Positions 1 through 9,147 of a stretch of DNA of 64,000 nucleotides are shown piece after piece (position 1 is the stretch's first letter; the number at the start of each line of letters is the position of its first letter). The DNA lies in assembly GCA_022793815.1 (NCBI GenBank), contig JAAWDP010000011.1, positions 215,457 to 279,456 on the forward strand, read 5' to 3'. The notes under the pieces are model-generated. The model ran no database searches. It was given only the letters and a program-made list of their open reading frames with translations, and had not been told where the DNA came from. Origin of the DNA: Clostridia bacterium (GTDB lineage: Bacteria > Bacillota > Clostridia > Christensenellales > Pumilibacteraceae). Made by a program: the position numbers and the translations under genes.

Positions 1-174
1 GCGGCACGAAGCGACGAAGCGGCAGTTGCGCTGCGCGGCTTCGGAATACCCGTCACGCAGATAGGCAAGGTTACAAGCGGCGACATATTGCTTGTAAAAG
101 CCGACGGCACAAGAATTTCGGTCAGACCCGAGACTGACGAAATGTACAAATACTATGAGAGGTGCGGAACATGA
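1..174 (+). CDS. C-terminal fragment, AIR synthase (PurM/HypE)-like protein
   Basis: Only the last 57 codons lie in the window, so the start is outside. The fragment reads through GIPVTQIGKVTSGD and ends near DEMYKYYERCGT. The pattern of a short helix, then G-I-P-V-x-x-I-G-x-V-T-x-G, resembles the C-terminal lobe of AIR synthase-related proteins, which bind ATP-like substrates (PurM, HypE and relatives). That match is from memory of the family and rests on a short stretch. The stop overlaps the yicC ATG by three bases (ATGA), so the two are probably co-transcribed. The substrate cannot be inferred from this piece. Confidence 0.45.
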   Translation, partial: AARSDEAAVALRGFGIPVTQIGKVTSGDILLVKADGTRISVRPETDEMYKYYERCGT

Positions 175-1046
175 AGAGCATGACGGGCTACGGCAAAGGC
201 GTGGCAGCAGACGGAACCAGAACCTTCACCGTCGAATTGAAGGCGGTAAACAACCGTTATTTGGAAATAGGCTGTAAAGTGCCCAAGACGCTGGCATACA
301 CGGAAGAAATTCTGAGAACGTGCGTAAAGGAAACAATCCGCCGCGGCAGTGTGGATGTTTACGTAAATTACGAAAACAAGTCCGAAACCAATAAACATAT
401 AGAAGTCGATTTCGCGCTTGCGGGCGAGCTTGTCAAAACGTCGAAACTTTTGCGCACTCAGTATTGTTTGGACGACGATTTCCAGGTAACGGCGCTCATG
501 CGTACCGCCGACGTGCTGAAAGTGACGGCAGGCGACGACGATGAAAATATTGTCAAAGCGCTGGCTAAACGCGCGGCGAGTGAAGCCGTAAAAAACTTGG
601 ACGAAATGCGTGCCGTGGAAGGCGCCTCCTTAAAAGCCGACCTCAAACTTTTGACGGAAAACATTATAGGTTATCTCGAAAAAGCGGTGAAGCGTGCGCC
701 CTCGGTAGTTGCGGAGTATCGCGACAAACTCAAAGCCCGTATTCAAGAAGCGCTTGACGGCGTGGAAATCGACGAGTCGCGGCTGTTGAACGAAACGGCG
801 TTTTTTGCGGATAAGGCGGATATAAACGAAGAAATATCGCGTCTTACGTCACACATAAATCAGTTTTTGCACTGCCTCGATTCAAATGAACCGCAGGGCA
901 GAAAAATGGACTTCATTTCGCAGGAGATGAACCGCGAAATAAACACAATGGGAAGCAAATCCAACGACAAAGAGCTCACCGAATTGGTGGTGGCAATGAA
1001 AAACGAGTTGGAAAAAATCAAAGAACAGATAAGAAATGCGGAGTAG
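171..1046 (+). CDS. yicC: YicC family endoribonuclease-like protein
   Basis: A 291-residue protein beginning MKSMTGYGKG, the conserved start of the YicC/YloC family. It ends with the conserved DUF1732 tail, including EMNREINTMGSKSND and a charged C-terminal helix. E. coli YicC has been described as an RNase acting in small-RNA turnover; the clostridial role is less certain. I choose ATG 171 over an in-frame GTG at 162 because GAGAGGTG lies about 8 bases upstream of it and the family starts at M-x-S-M-T-G. The stop lies 7 bases before gmk. In many Clostridia remA sits between yicC and gmk; it is absent here. Confidence 0.93.
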   Translation: MKSMTGYGKGVAADGTRTFTVELKAVNNRYLEIGCKVPKTLAYTEEILRTCVKETIRRGSVDVYVNYENKSETNKHIEVDFALAGELVKTSKLLRTQYCLDDDFQVTALMRTADVLKVTAGDDDENIVKALAKRAASEAVKNLDEMRAVEGASLKADLKLLTENIIGYLEKAVKRAPSVVAEYRDKLKARIQEALDGVEIDESRLLNETAFFADKADINEEISRLTSHINQFLHCLDSNEPQGRKMDFISQEMNREINTMGSKSNDKELTELVVAMKNELEKIKEQIRNAE

Positions 1047-1053
1047 TTGCAAA

Positions 1054-1674
1054 ATGTACAAAGGATTATTGATTGTTATTTCGGGACCGTCGGGAGCAGG
1101 TAAGGGCACGATATACGGAAAAGTATTGGAGAAACTGCCCGAAATCAAAAAGTCCGTTTCCGTTACGACGCGTCAGCCCCGCCAGGGCGAAATCGACGGT
1201 GTGCACTATCATTTCAAAACCGAAGAGCAGTATAACCGAATGATAGCAAACGGCGAATTTTTGGAAACTGCGGCAGTCTATAAAAACTATTACGGAACGC
1301 CGAAAGCGCCCGTGTTCGAAATGCTCGAAGCGGGAAACGACGTAATGTTCGAAATAGATAATTACGGCAGCCGCCAGATTAAGGCTAAATATCCCGATGC
1401 CGTGACAATCTATGTTATGACGCCGTCTTTCGCGGAATTGAAAAGACGTCTTACCGCCCGCGGCACGGAGAGCGAAGACAGTTTAAAGACCAGACTCGGA
1501 AATGCGGGGCGAGAGCTGTCCGAGTACAAAAATTTCGACTATTTCATAGTCAATGACGATGCCGATGCGGCGGCGGAAAAAGTGGTCGATATTATACGCG
1601 CCGAAAAGTGCAGAATGTACCGCAACGAACAGTGTGTAAAATCTCTGTTAAGCGAACACAATTCAAGTAAATAA
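1054..1674 (+). CDS. gmk: guanylate kinase
   Basis: A 206-residue protein with the P-loop GPSGAGKGT near residues 10-18, followed by the GMP-binding segment SVTTRQPRQGEIDGVHYHF. The lid/adenine region includes RLTARGTESED. Length is normal for Gmk, which phosphorylates GMP to GDP with ATP in the cytosol. The start at ATG 1054 fits the family N-terminus (MYKGLLIVISGPSG); an upstream in-frame ATG at 1036 would add six residues inside the end of yicC. GGAG lies about 10 bases upstream. The pairing with rpoZ directly downstream is typical of Firmicutes. Confidence 0.97.
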   Translation: MYKGLLIVISGPSGAGKGTIYGKVLEKLPEIKKSVSVTTRQPRQGEIDGVHYHFKTEEQYNRMIANGEFLETAAVYKNYYGTPKAPVFEMLEAGNDVMFEIDNYGSRQIKAKYPDAVTIYVMTPSFAELKRRLTARGTESEDSLKTRLGNAGRELSEYKNFDYFIVNDDADAAAEKVVDIIRAEKCRMYRNEQCVKSLLSEHNSSK

Positions 1675-1697
1675 CCTTTCAAGGAGATATAAATTAT

Positions 1698-1895
1698 ATG
1701 ATGATTGACCCGCCTATCGATAAAATGATAGATAAAGTAGGATGCAAGTACGCACTTGTTTGTCTTGTGACGAAAAGAGCGCGCCAGCTCTTGGATAAGG
1801 ACGGCGAAAATTTGAACAACTCGGGCGAACGTGCGATAGCCGCAGCCGCGCGCGAAGTGTACGGCGATAAAGTTACCGCAGGATACGAGGACTGA
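1698..1895 (+). CDS. rpoZ: RNA polymerase omega subunit
   Basis: A 65-residue protein with the omega pattern: a short N-terminal segment, CKYALVCLVTKRARQL, then a Lys/Asp/Asn stretch and a helix ending in AAREVYGDK. Omega helps assemble and stabilise the beta-prime subunit of RNA polymerase. AAGGAGATAT ends 7 bases before ATG 1698; a second ATG follows immediately at 1701, so the protein may start with one or two methionines. The stop overlaps the coaBC start (TGATG). Size and position between gmk and coaBC are both standard. Confidence 0.95.
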   Translation: MMIDPPIDKMIDKVGCKYALVCLVTKRARQLLDKDGENLNNSGERAIAAAAREVYGDKVTAGYED

Positions 1896-3070
1896 TGCTT
1901 AAAGGCAAGACGGTAGTTGTCGGCGTCTGCGGCGGAATAGCGGCCTATAAAGTTTGCGAGCTTGTCAGCCGACTTAAAAAAGCCGCAGCGGATGTATACG
2001 TGGTTATGACAAAACATGCCACTGAATTTGTCGCGCCGTTGACTTTCGAAACGCTGTCGGGTAACCGTGTCGTCAGTGATATGTTCGACCGCGATTTTCC
2101 GTGGGAAGTCGAGCATATTTCTTTGGCAAAAAAAGCGGATTTGTTCATTCTCGCGCCGTGCACGGCAAATGTTATGGCAAAATATGCGTGCGGTATTGCG
2201 GACGACTTTCTGACTACGACGCTTCTTGCCGCCAAATGTCCCGTGCTTATTGCACCTGCGATGAATTGCGCCATGCTTGCCGCCGAAGCGACCGTGCACA
2301 ACATGGAAGTGCTCGAACGCCGCGGCAGTATATTTATCGATTCCCAAAGCGGACGGCTTGCCTGCGGCGATGTGGGGTCTGGCAGAATGGCAGAGCCGGA
2401 ACAAATATTCGGCAAAGCCGTCGAAATACTTTGTCCGAAACGTGATTTTACGGGAAAAACCGTGCTCATCACTGCGGGAGCGACGCGCGAGCCTATCGAC
2501 CCCGTTCGTTTTATTTCCAACCGCTCTGGCGGTAAAATGGGTATGGCTTTATGTCGCGCGGTCAAACGCCGCGGCGGAAAAGTAATTCTCGTTGCCGGAA
2601 TAACAGATGTGTCCGTTTGCGGTTGCGACGAACTTATCAATGTGCAAACTACCGAGCAGATGCATGAAGCCGTTATGGCAAACCTCGATAAATGCGACGT
2701 CGTAATAAAAGCGGCTGCTCCTGCGGACTACCGTTCCGTATTTCAGAGCGAAAAAATCAAGTCGGAATCATTCACGCTCAAAATGAAAAAAAATCCCGAT
2801 ATAGCAAAGGCTGTCGGGGAAAGGAAAGGCGATAAACGTCTTGTGATTTTCTGCGCCGAAACAAGCAATCTGAAAGAAAATGCGCGTAAAAAGCTTGCGG
2901 ATAAAAATGCCGATATGGTGGTCGCAAACGATGTTACGGCGAAAGGCGCGGGCTTTGACTGCGATACCAATATAGTGACTGTTATTACGCCGAAAAAAGA
3001 AACAGACTATCCGATTATGTCCAAGGCGGATGTGGCGGAAATCATTTTGGACGAATTATCCGCATTATGA
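1895..3070 (+). CDS. coaBC: bifunctional phosphopantothenoylcysteine decarboxylase / phosphopantothenate-cysteine ligase
   Basis: A 391-residue flavoprotein catalysing two successive steps of coenzyme A synthesis: ligation of cysteine to 4'-phosphopantothenate (CoaB) and decarboxylation to 4'-phosphopantetheine (CoaC). The N-terminal half carries the HFCD fold: GVCGGIAAYK near residue 10, the PAMN motif (APAMNCAML) and GRLACGDVGSGRM, the flexible flap with the catalytic Cys. The CoaB half starts near residue 185 with TVLITAGATREPIDPVRFI and contains SGGKMG and a KMKKNPDI segment. The gene overlaps rpoZ upstream and priA downstream (ATGA), indicating tight translational coupling. Confidence 0.96.
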   Translation: MLKGKTVVVGVCGGIAAYKVCELVSRLKKAAADVYVVMTKHATEFVAPLTFETLSGNRVVSDMFDRDFPWEVEHISLAKKADLFILAPCTANVMAKYACGIADDFLTTTLLAAKCPVLIAPAMNCAMLAAEATVHNMEVLERRGSIFIDSQSGRLACGDVGSGRMAEPEQIFGKAVEILCPKRDFTGKTVLITAGATREPIDPVRFISNRSGGKMGMALCRAVKRRGGKVILVAGITDVSVCGCDELINVQTTEQMHEAVMANLDKCDVVIKAAAPADYRSVFQSEKIKSESFTLKMKKNPDIAKAVGERKGDKRLVIFCAETSNLKENARKKLADKNADMVVANDVTAKGAGFDCDTNIVTVITPKKETDYPIMSKADVAEIILDELSAL

Positions 3071-5271
3071 TAGCCGAAGTGATAGTTGATATAAGCAGCA
3101 GCGAAGTCGATAAGGTATTCGACTATAAAGTGTCCGAATTAAAGGATATAAAGCGCGGAAGCAGAGTCGGCGTGCCGTTCGGCAATAGGGAAATCGAAGG
3201 ATATGTTGTCGGATTCAAGGAAGAGAGCGATGTCCCCGACAGTAAATTGAAAGATATAGTGCGGCTTATTGACGACTATCCCGTAATCACGGAAGAAATG
3301 TTCGAGTTGATGTCGTTTATGCGCAAGAAATACCGCTTGCGCATAGTGGACGTTTTAAGATTGTTTATTCCGTCGCAAATGCGCGGCGGCAGGGTGAAGG
3401 AACTGAAAAAACAGTATGTTTCGGTTCGTGACGAATTTATAAACGCCGATATCGATACGTTTATAAAGCCGGCGGCAAAAGCACAGCGCGATGTTTATTA
3501 TCATCTTTGCGATGTAGGCAGTGCTTCTTTGACGGAAATGAACGAAAACTTTTCGGCTTCCGCAGTGCGTAATCTTATAACAAGAGATATTTTGCGGGTC
3601 GATTCGGTCGAGATAAAGCGCACACCGTACAAAGAATTAAAGGACGGCGTTTCCGAACCGAGGGTTCTTACCGATGAACAAAAAAACGCTTACGATAAGA
3701 TAAGCGCGGGTGCGGGAGACACGTTTTTACTGCACGGGGTTACGGGCAGCGGCAAAACCGAGGTTTATATGCGCTGTATAGCCGATGCATTAAATGCAGG
3801 GAAAAGCGCAGTCATGCTGGTGCCCGAAATATCGTTGACTCCGCAGGTGTTCAGGGTATTCAAAGCCCGTTTCGGAAACAGCGTGGCGATTCTGCACAGC
3901 GGTTTGTCTGCGGGCGAACGTTTCGACGAGTGGCGCAGGCTTATAAGCGGAGAAGCGTCCGTGGTAATCGGCGCACGTTCCGCGATATTCGCGCCCGTGA
4001 AAAATGTCGGTATAATAATCATAGACGAAGAACACGATTCAAGCTATGTTTCGGAAAGCAATCCGAGGTATCAGACTTACGACGTTGCGCGTTTCCGTGC
4101 TGATTACAATCATTGCAACTTGATAATGGGCAGCGCTACGCCGTCTATCGAATCATATTATTATGCTTCGGTCGGCAAGTACAGTTTGCTTGAAATGAAT
4201 ACCCGCGTAAACAAACGCAGTCTGCCCGAAATCGATATTGTCGATATGTCCAAAGAATATGCGGCAGGAAACAACGGGATTTTTTCCCGAAAGTTGGAGT
4301 CGGAACTGCATGAGTGCGTGGACGGAGGGAATCAAGCGATAATTTTTTTGAACCGCCGAGGATACTCGTCGTATGTGATGTGCCGCAGCTGCGGTTATGT
4401 TGCGAAATGCGAAAGGTGCGATGTATCCCTTGTCTATCACAAGGAAGAAAATGTTTTGAAGTGCCATTATTGCGGAAACAGATATTCCATGCTGGATGTA
4501 TGTCCCGCGTGCAAAAGTCCGCATATAAAGCGCGGTTACGTGGGCACTCAGCAAGTCGTGGAAAAACTTTCCCAAATGTTTCCGGGCAAAGAAATATTGC
4601 GCATGGATAACGACACTACGCAGACAAAAGACTCGCATGCGCTTATACTCGAACGGTTTGCGTCGGGCAAAGCGCCGCTGCTTGTCGGAACGCAAATGAT
4701 AGCAAAAGGTCACGATTTTCCCGACGTGACGCTGGTGGGTATAGTGGATGCGGACATGAGCCTGCATTTCAACGATTACCGCAGCACGGAACGTACATAC
4801 CAACTGATAACGCAGGTTTCGGGGCGTGCCGGGCGCGATACGAAGTTCGGCAGAGTGGTTTTGCAGACCTTTACGCCGAATCACTATGCTTATAAGTTTG
4901 CGGTCGATGGCAATTACAAAGGTTTTTTCGAAAAAGAAATCAATCTGCGCGAGATAACCAAATATCCGCCTTTTGCCGTAATAGTACGGGTGTTGGTATC
5001 ATCGGAAACGGAAGATGCGGCGTTCGGTGTGTTGAAAAATATTTACGGCGATGTTATGGATTATGTTACCGCTCATCGAAGCGATTTTGCGTATGCGGCG
5101 GCAATGAAGTCGCCCGTCAAGAAAATACAGTCCAAGTTCAGAATGCAGCTGCTTGCGCGTGTCGTTTCGGGAGCAGAAAGCGCATTGGACTGCATATATG
5201 CGGCGGCGGAAAGATACAGGACGGCAAAAACGACGTGTTTCGTCGAAGTAAATCCAAGTAATTTGAGTTGA
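3067..5271 (+). CDS. priA: primosomal protein N' (replication restart helicase)
   Basis: A 734-residue superfamily 2 helicase that recognises stalled or repaired forks and reloads the replicative helicase. The N-terminal 3'-DNA-binding domain begins IAEVIVDISSSEVDKVFDYKV. Walker A is GVTGSGKT near residues 224-231 and Walker B is DEEH near 320. The zinc-binding insertion has cysteines in C-x2-C, C-x2-C, C-x2-C and C-x2-C pairs (CRSCG, CERCD, CHYCG, CPACK). The helicase C-terminal segment includes VGTQMIAKGHDFPDV and QVSGRAGR. Length is standard. It overlaps coaBC by four bases, the usual clostridial arrangement. Confidence 0.97.
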   Translation: MIAEVIVDISSSEVDKVFDYKVSELKDIKRGSRVGVPFGNREIEGYVVGFKEESDVPDSKLKDIVRLIDDYPVITEEMFELMSFMRKKYRLRIVDVLRLFIPSQMRGGRVKELKKQYVSVRDEFINADIDTFIKPAAKAQRDVYYHLCDVGSASLTEMNENFSASAVRNLITRDILRVDSVEIKRTPYKELKDGVSEPRVLTDEQKNAYDKISAGAGDTFLLHGVTGSGKTEVYMRCIADALNAGKSAVMLVPEISLTPQVFRVFKARFGNSVAILHSGLSAGERFDEWRRLISGEASVVIGARSAIFAPVKNVGIIIIDEEHDSSYVSESNPRYQTYDVARFRADYNHCNLIMGSATPSIESYYYASVGKYSLLEMNTRVNKRSLPEIDIVDMSKEYAAGNNGIFSRKLESELHECVDGGNQAIIFLNRRGYSSYVMCRSCGYVAKCERCDVSLVYHKEENVLKCHYCGNRYSMLDVCPACKSPHIKRGYVGTQQVVEKLSQMFPGKEILRMDNDTTQTKDSHALILERFASGKAPLLVGTQMIAKGHDFPDVTLVGIVDADMSLHFNDYRSTERTYQLITQVSGRAGRDTKFGRVVLQTFTPNHYAYKFAVDGNYKGFFEKEINLREITKYPPFAVIVRVLVSSETEDAAFGVLKNIYGDVMDYVTAHRSDFAYAAAMKSPVKKIQSKFRMQLLARVVSGAESALDCIYAAAERYRTAKTTCFVEVNPSNLS

Positions 5272-5280
5272 GGTGCGTTT

Positions 5281-5730
5281 ATGGCTACAAGAGGAATAGT
5301 GAAACTCGGTGAAAACATTTTACGCGAGCGTTCCAGGGAAGTTACCGTTTTCGACGGCAGGCTGTCCGATTTGATTGACGATATGTTTGAAACAATGTTC
5401 AAAGAAGACGGTGTGGGATTGGCTGCGCCTCAGGTCGGAATATTAAAGCGTATCTGCGTCGTATGCGTGGACGGCATGACTCGGTACGAACTGGTAAATC
5501 CGACTGTCGTCAAGGCAAGCGGTGCGCAGATAGGACCGGAGGGGTGTTTGAGTGTTCCGGGCAGACACGGAAAGGTGGAGCGTCCGAAAAAACTTACGGT
5601 AAAAGCATTTGACCGCCACGGTAAAGAACATATATACCATGTTACCGATATGGAAGCGGTGGCATTCTGTCATGAAATGGATCACCTCGACGGCATATTG
5701 TTTATCGACAAAATAACGGAAGAAATTTAG
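5281..5730 (+). CDS. def: peptide deformylase
   Basis: A 149-residue metalloenzyme that removes the N-formyl group from nascent proteins. All three active-site motifs are visible: GVGLAAPQVG near residue 45, EGCLSVPG near residue 90 (metal-ligand Cys) and HEMDHLDG near residue 130 (HExxH-type metal ligands and catalytic Glu). The short form fits the clostridial and Gram-negative-like type 1 class. It lies 9 bases after priA and is followed by fmt, so formylation and deformylation genes are adjacent. Confidence 0.97.
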   Translation: MATRGIVKLGENILRERSREVTVFDGRLSDLIDDMFETMFKEDGVGLAAPQVGILKRICVVCVDGMTRYELVNPTVVKASGAQIGPEGCLSVPGRHGKVERPKKLTVKAFDRHGKEHIYHVTDMEAVAFCHEMDHLDGILFIDKITEEI

Positions 5731-5798
5731 ATTTTCTATTGTCTATCCCATAAAACCCCCAATTGACGGGACTTATGTCTGACATAAAGGAGTAAGGT

Positions 5799-6719
5799 TT
5801 GAAAGTAATATTTCTCGGAACACCCGAATTTGCCGTTACCGTGTTAAAGGCTTTGTATAGCTCCGACCATGAAGTCGTTGCCGTAATATCGCAGCCCGAC
5901 AGAGCCAAGGACAGGAAGGGTAATCCGCTGCCTACTCCCGTTAAGGCTTTTGCTTTGCAGGTCGGACTGCCGTTATACCAATTTGCGAGTATTCGCAACG
6001 AGGGCGTGGATATTTTAAAGTCTTTCGGGGCGGATATAATGGTTACTGCGGCATACGGACAGATTTTAACGAAAGAAATTTTGGATATAGCGCCTTACGG
6101 CGTGGTAAATGTTCACGCATCGCTGCTCCCCAAATACAGAGGCAGTGCTCCCGTACAATGGGCTGTAATCAACGGAGAAAAGCAAACAGGTGTGACAGTC
6201 ATGCAGACGGCGGTGGGCGTGGACGACGGCGATATGCTTGCCGCCGTCAAAACCGAAATAGGCGAAAACGAAACTTCGGGCGAGTTGATGTCGAGATTAT
6301 CGGAAATGGGCGCGCTACTGCTGTTGGACACGCTCAAAGGACTCGAATCGGGTGCCGTAAAGGCTGTTCCGCAGAACGACGCCGAATCAAGTCGGTGCCG
6401 CATGCTGAAAAAGCAAGACGGTCATATCGATTTCGGAAAATCCGTGAAAAGTATCGTTTGTCGGTGTAACGGCGTAACCCCGAGCCCCGGGGCTTTCGCG
6501 TTTTGCGGAAACGATGTTTGGAAAATAGGGAAAATCGCCGTGGGCGAAAGCGTCGGCTTGGCTGTCGGCGAAGTGAAAGCCGTGAATGGGAAAATAGAAG
6601 TGGGATGTCTCGGCGGCAGTGTTTCGCTGGAACGATTGCAGCTTCCCGGAAAAAAGATGTTGGATGCGGTGGATTTTTTGCGGGGACATAAGATAGCGGA
6701 CGGAACAAGATTGTCATGA
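5799..6719 (+). CDS. fmt: methionyl-tRNA formyltransferase
   Basis: A 306-residue enzyme that transfers the formyl group of 10-formyl-tetrahydrofolate to Met-tRNA-fMet. It opens with MKVIFLGTPEFAV and carries the 10-formyl-THF-binding core VNVHASLLPKYRGSAPVQWA near residues 105-125; the C-terminal tRNA-binding domain follows from about residue 205. The start is TTG 5799, supported by AAAGGAG at 5786-5792 and by the conserved N-terminus. The stretch just upstream (5771-5789) is a small palindrome, TTATGTC-T-GACATAA, close to the ribosome-binding site. The gene overlaps rsmB by four bases. Confidence 0.96.
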   Translation: MKVIFLGTPEFAVTVLKALYSSDHEVVAVISQPDRAKDRKGNPLPTPVKAFALQVGLPLYQFASIRNEGVDILKSFGADIMVTAAYGQILTKEILDIAPYGVVNVHASLLPKYRGSAPVQWAVINGEKQTGVTVMQTAVGVDDGDMLAAVKTEIGENETSGELMSRLSEMGALLLLDTLKGLESGAVKAVPQNDAESSRCRMLKKQDGHIDFGKSVKSIVCRCNGVTPSPGAFAFCGNDVWKIGKIAVGESVGLAVGEVKAVNGKIEVGCLGGSVSLERLQLPGKKMLDAVDFLRGHKIADGTRLS

Positions 6720-8050
6720 ATGTCGAAAGAGAAAAAATATGCTATAATGCTCTTTCCCGCGTGTTTTCGGACGGCGCGTATTCGTCGATTGCATTGAATG
6801 AGTTTCTTGACGGTAAGTGCGCCGAAAGGGAGTTTATTACCCGTTTGTTTTACGGCGTTTTGGAGCGTAATATTACGTTGCAATACATAATCGACAGACT
6901 TGCGGAAAAGAAACCTAAATCATCCGTGTCGGTTATTCTCAAAATGGGAATATATATGATAAGATACATGGACGTTGCGGATTATGCGGCGGTGGACAAG
7001 TGTGTCGAGCTTGCTAAAATATTGGGCAAGGGCGGAGTAAGCGGTTTTGTAAACGCGGTTTTGAGAAAGGCAAAAACAGTGAATCTGCCTGCAACGGGAG
7101 AAGTCCCCGATTACGAATATCTGTCGGTAAATTACGGTTTGCCTGTGTGGCTGAGTAAAAAATTGATAAAACAGTACTCGACGGCTTTTGTTGAAGACAT
7201 GATGCGAAGCGAGGAGCTTCGCACTCATATAAGGCTGAATGCAGGGGTGGATACGGGAAGATTCGAGTCGGAATTGTCGAAAACGGGCAAATTAAACTCA
7301 TCGAAAACGGAATACGGGTATTATGTCACACATAATATAATTAATGACTTGACGGCACGTAAAATTTTGTCTGCCCGCGATTATGCGGTGCAGTCGTTTG
7401 CCTCTACCGTTGCGGTTCATTGCTATGCGGACGGATTGAAAGAAAATTCGCGTGTTCTCGATTTGTGTGCCGCTCCCGGGGGTAAGTCTGTTTATCTTGC
7501 CGGGTTGGCAGATTGTGTTCCGATTGCTTGCGACATACATGAACATCGTCTGAATCTTATACGTTCCTATGCTAATCGGATGGGGGTAAAGGTTGAGGTA
7601 GTCGAAAACGACGCCTGTGTTTTTCGCGAAGATTGGTCTGAAAAGTTTGACTGTGTCATTTGCGACGTTCCTTGCAGCGGCAGCGGTGATTTGCGAAGTA
7701 AACCAGACATACTCTTGCGCCGCGACGCCGCTTCGGTGGATGAGCTGAGTAAATTGCAGGCGAAAATTTTGCGTTGCGCAAGCAGATACGTTAAAGCGGG
7801 CGGAAAACTCTGCTATTCGACGTGTTCGATTTTGCGTGAAGAAAACGAAAATGTCGTCGAAAGTTTTCTTGCGCATAACTCCGATTACAAAACGGTCGAC
7901 TGTTCGCGTTTCGGCACCGAAACTGCGGTTGAGGGAGCGATGCTTTCGGATAAAAACGACGGTTTTGTGAGGTTGTTTCCGCATACGCATGCTACCGACG
8001 GGTTCTTTGTCGCCGTCATGAAAAAATGCGGCAAGGAGGATATGTCATGA
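6716..8050 (+). CDS. rsmB: 16S rRNA (cytosine-967-C5) methyltransferase
   Basis: A 444-residue SAM-dependent methyltransferase of the RsmB/Sun family. The N-terminal 130 residues form a NusB-like RNA-binding domain. The catalytic domain shows LDLCAAPGGKSVYLA (SAM binding), CDVPCSGSGD with the PC motif, and YSTCSI with the catalytic Cys. Length matches family members of about 430-450 residues. It overlaps fmt (ATGA) and rlmN (ATGA), so this block forms a translationally coupled translation-apparatus operon. Confidence 0.95.
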   Translation: MNVEREKICYNALSRVFSDGAYSSIALNEFLDGKCAEREFITRLFYGVLERNITLQYIIDRLAEKKPKSSVSVILKMGIYMIRYMDVADYAAVDKCVELAKILGKGGVSGFVNAVLRKAKTVNLPATGEVPDYEYLSVNYGLPVWLSKKLIKQYSTAFVEDMMRSEELRTHIRLNAGVDTGRFESELSKTGKLNSSKTEYGYYVTHNIINDLTARKILSARDYAVQSFASTVAVHCYADGLKENSRVLDLCAAPGGKSVYLAGLADCVPIACDIHEHRLNLIRSYANRMGVKVEVVENDACVFREDWSEKFDCVICDVPCSGSGDLRSKPDILLRRDAASVDELSKLQAKILRCASRYVKAGGKLCYSTCSILREENENVVESFLAHNSDYKTVDCSRFGTETAVEGAMLSDKNDGFVRLFPHTHATDGFFVAVMKKCGKEDMS

Positions 8051-9075
8051 TTTTGAGCGATTTGAATTACGACGAGCTGAAAACGCTGTTTTTGCAGGCG
8101 GGATACCAACCGTTCCGTGCCGAACAGGTTTACCGTTGGCTGCTTGACGGAAAAGATTTTTTTCAAATGAGCAATCTTCCGTTGCAATTTCGGGAATCCC
8201 TGGCGAAAGAGCATATCGCATGTCCCGTCAAAATCGAAGAGATTTTGAAATCGAAAGACGGTTCGGAAAAATATCTTTACGGGTTGAGTGACGGAAATAT
8301 TATCGAGGGTGTTTTTATGCCTCACGATTACGGCGACACATTGTGTGTGTCGACGCAAGTCGGGTGCAGAATGGGGTGTGAATTTTGTGCGTCCGGTATA
8401 GGGGGACTTGTCAGAAACCTTACATCGGGTGAAATTCTCGGTCAGGTTATTGCCGTAAACGCTTTGCGCGGCGGTAATATGAAAGACAGAAAAATTTCCA
8501 ACATAGTTTTAATGGGGAGCGGCGAGCCGCTCGACAACTTCGATAACGTAGTGCGATTTGTGAAAAATGTTTCCGACAGCCGCGGTTTGAACATCGGCAG
8601 ACGTTCGATTTCCCTTTCTACGTGCGGACTTACCGATAAAATGCGCGAGTTGGCGGATTTGAATTTGGGCGTTACTCTTTCCGTTTCGTTGCATGCCACT
8701 TTGGATGAGTATCGGCAGCGACTTATGCCGATAGCGAAAAAATATTCGGTTTCGCAGGTTATTGACGCCGCTCGGTATTATTTCGAAAAAACGGGTCGTC
8801 GCGTTGTGTTCGAGTATTCCATGGTGAAAGGTGTAAATATGAATTATGCGGACGCAAGAAGACTGTCCGAATATCTTGCCGGAATGTCGGCGCACGTAAA
8901 TCTCATCATGCTGAATAAGGTGGACGGAAAAAATATCGATGGTTGCAGCAAACTTGAAGGGGAAAGGTTTTGTGCCAAACTCAATGCACTCGGGGTGTCG
9001 GCAACGGTAAGGCGTTCCATGGGTTCCGATATCGAGGGCGCCTGTGGGCAGCTTCGCCGTCGGCGACTGACATGA
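8047..9075 (+). CDS. rlmN: dual-specificity 23S rRNA A2503 / tRNA A37 C2-methyltransferase
   Basis: A 342-residue radical SAM enzyme. The 4Fe-4S cluster motif C-x3-C-x2-C is at Cys107, Cys111 and Cys114 (CRMGCEFCASG). Other family marks are LMGSGEPLDNFDNV, SLSTCGL and the C-terminal SMGSDIEGACGQL with the Cys that forms the protein-RNA adduct. I start it at ATG 8047, which overlaps the rsmB stop and has AAGGAGGA ending 6 bases upstream, not at an in-frame upstream ATG at 8026. The Firmicute neighbours prpC, prkC and rsgA do not follow; rpe does. Confidence 0.96.
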   Translation: MILSDLNYDELKTLFLQAGYQPFRAEQVYRWLLDGKDFFQMSNLPLQFRESLAKEHIACPVKIEEILKSKDGSEKYLYGLSDGNIIEGVFMPHDYGDTLCVSTQVGCRMGCEFCASGIGGLVRNLTSGEILGQVIAVNALRGGNMKDRKISNIVLMGSGEPLDNFDNVVRFVKNVSDSRGLNIGRRSISLSTCGLTDKMRELADLNLGVTLSVSLHATLDEYRQRLMPIAKKYSVSQVIDAARYYFEKTGRRVVFEYSMVKGVNMNYADARRLSEYLAGMSAHVNLIMLNKVDGKNIDGCSKLEGERFCAKLNALGVSATVRRSMGSDIEGACGQLRRRRLT

Positions 9076-9147
9076 TATGTTATGTCACGCATAGTATATC
9101 AATTTAAGTAATTTTCAAAGTAAATTGTATCTTACGAGGAGTAAATA

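Noticed and set aside
9076-9147. Promoter or terminator between rlmN and rpe
   Set aside because: Only an imperfect inverted repeat without a T run and hexamers with a poor 19-base spacing were seen.
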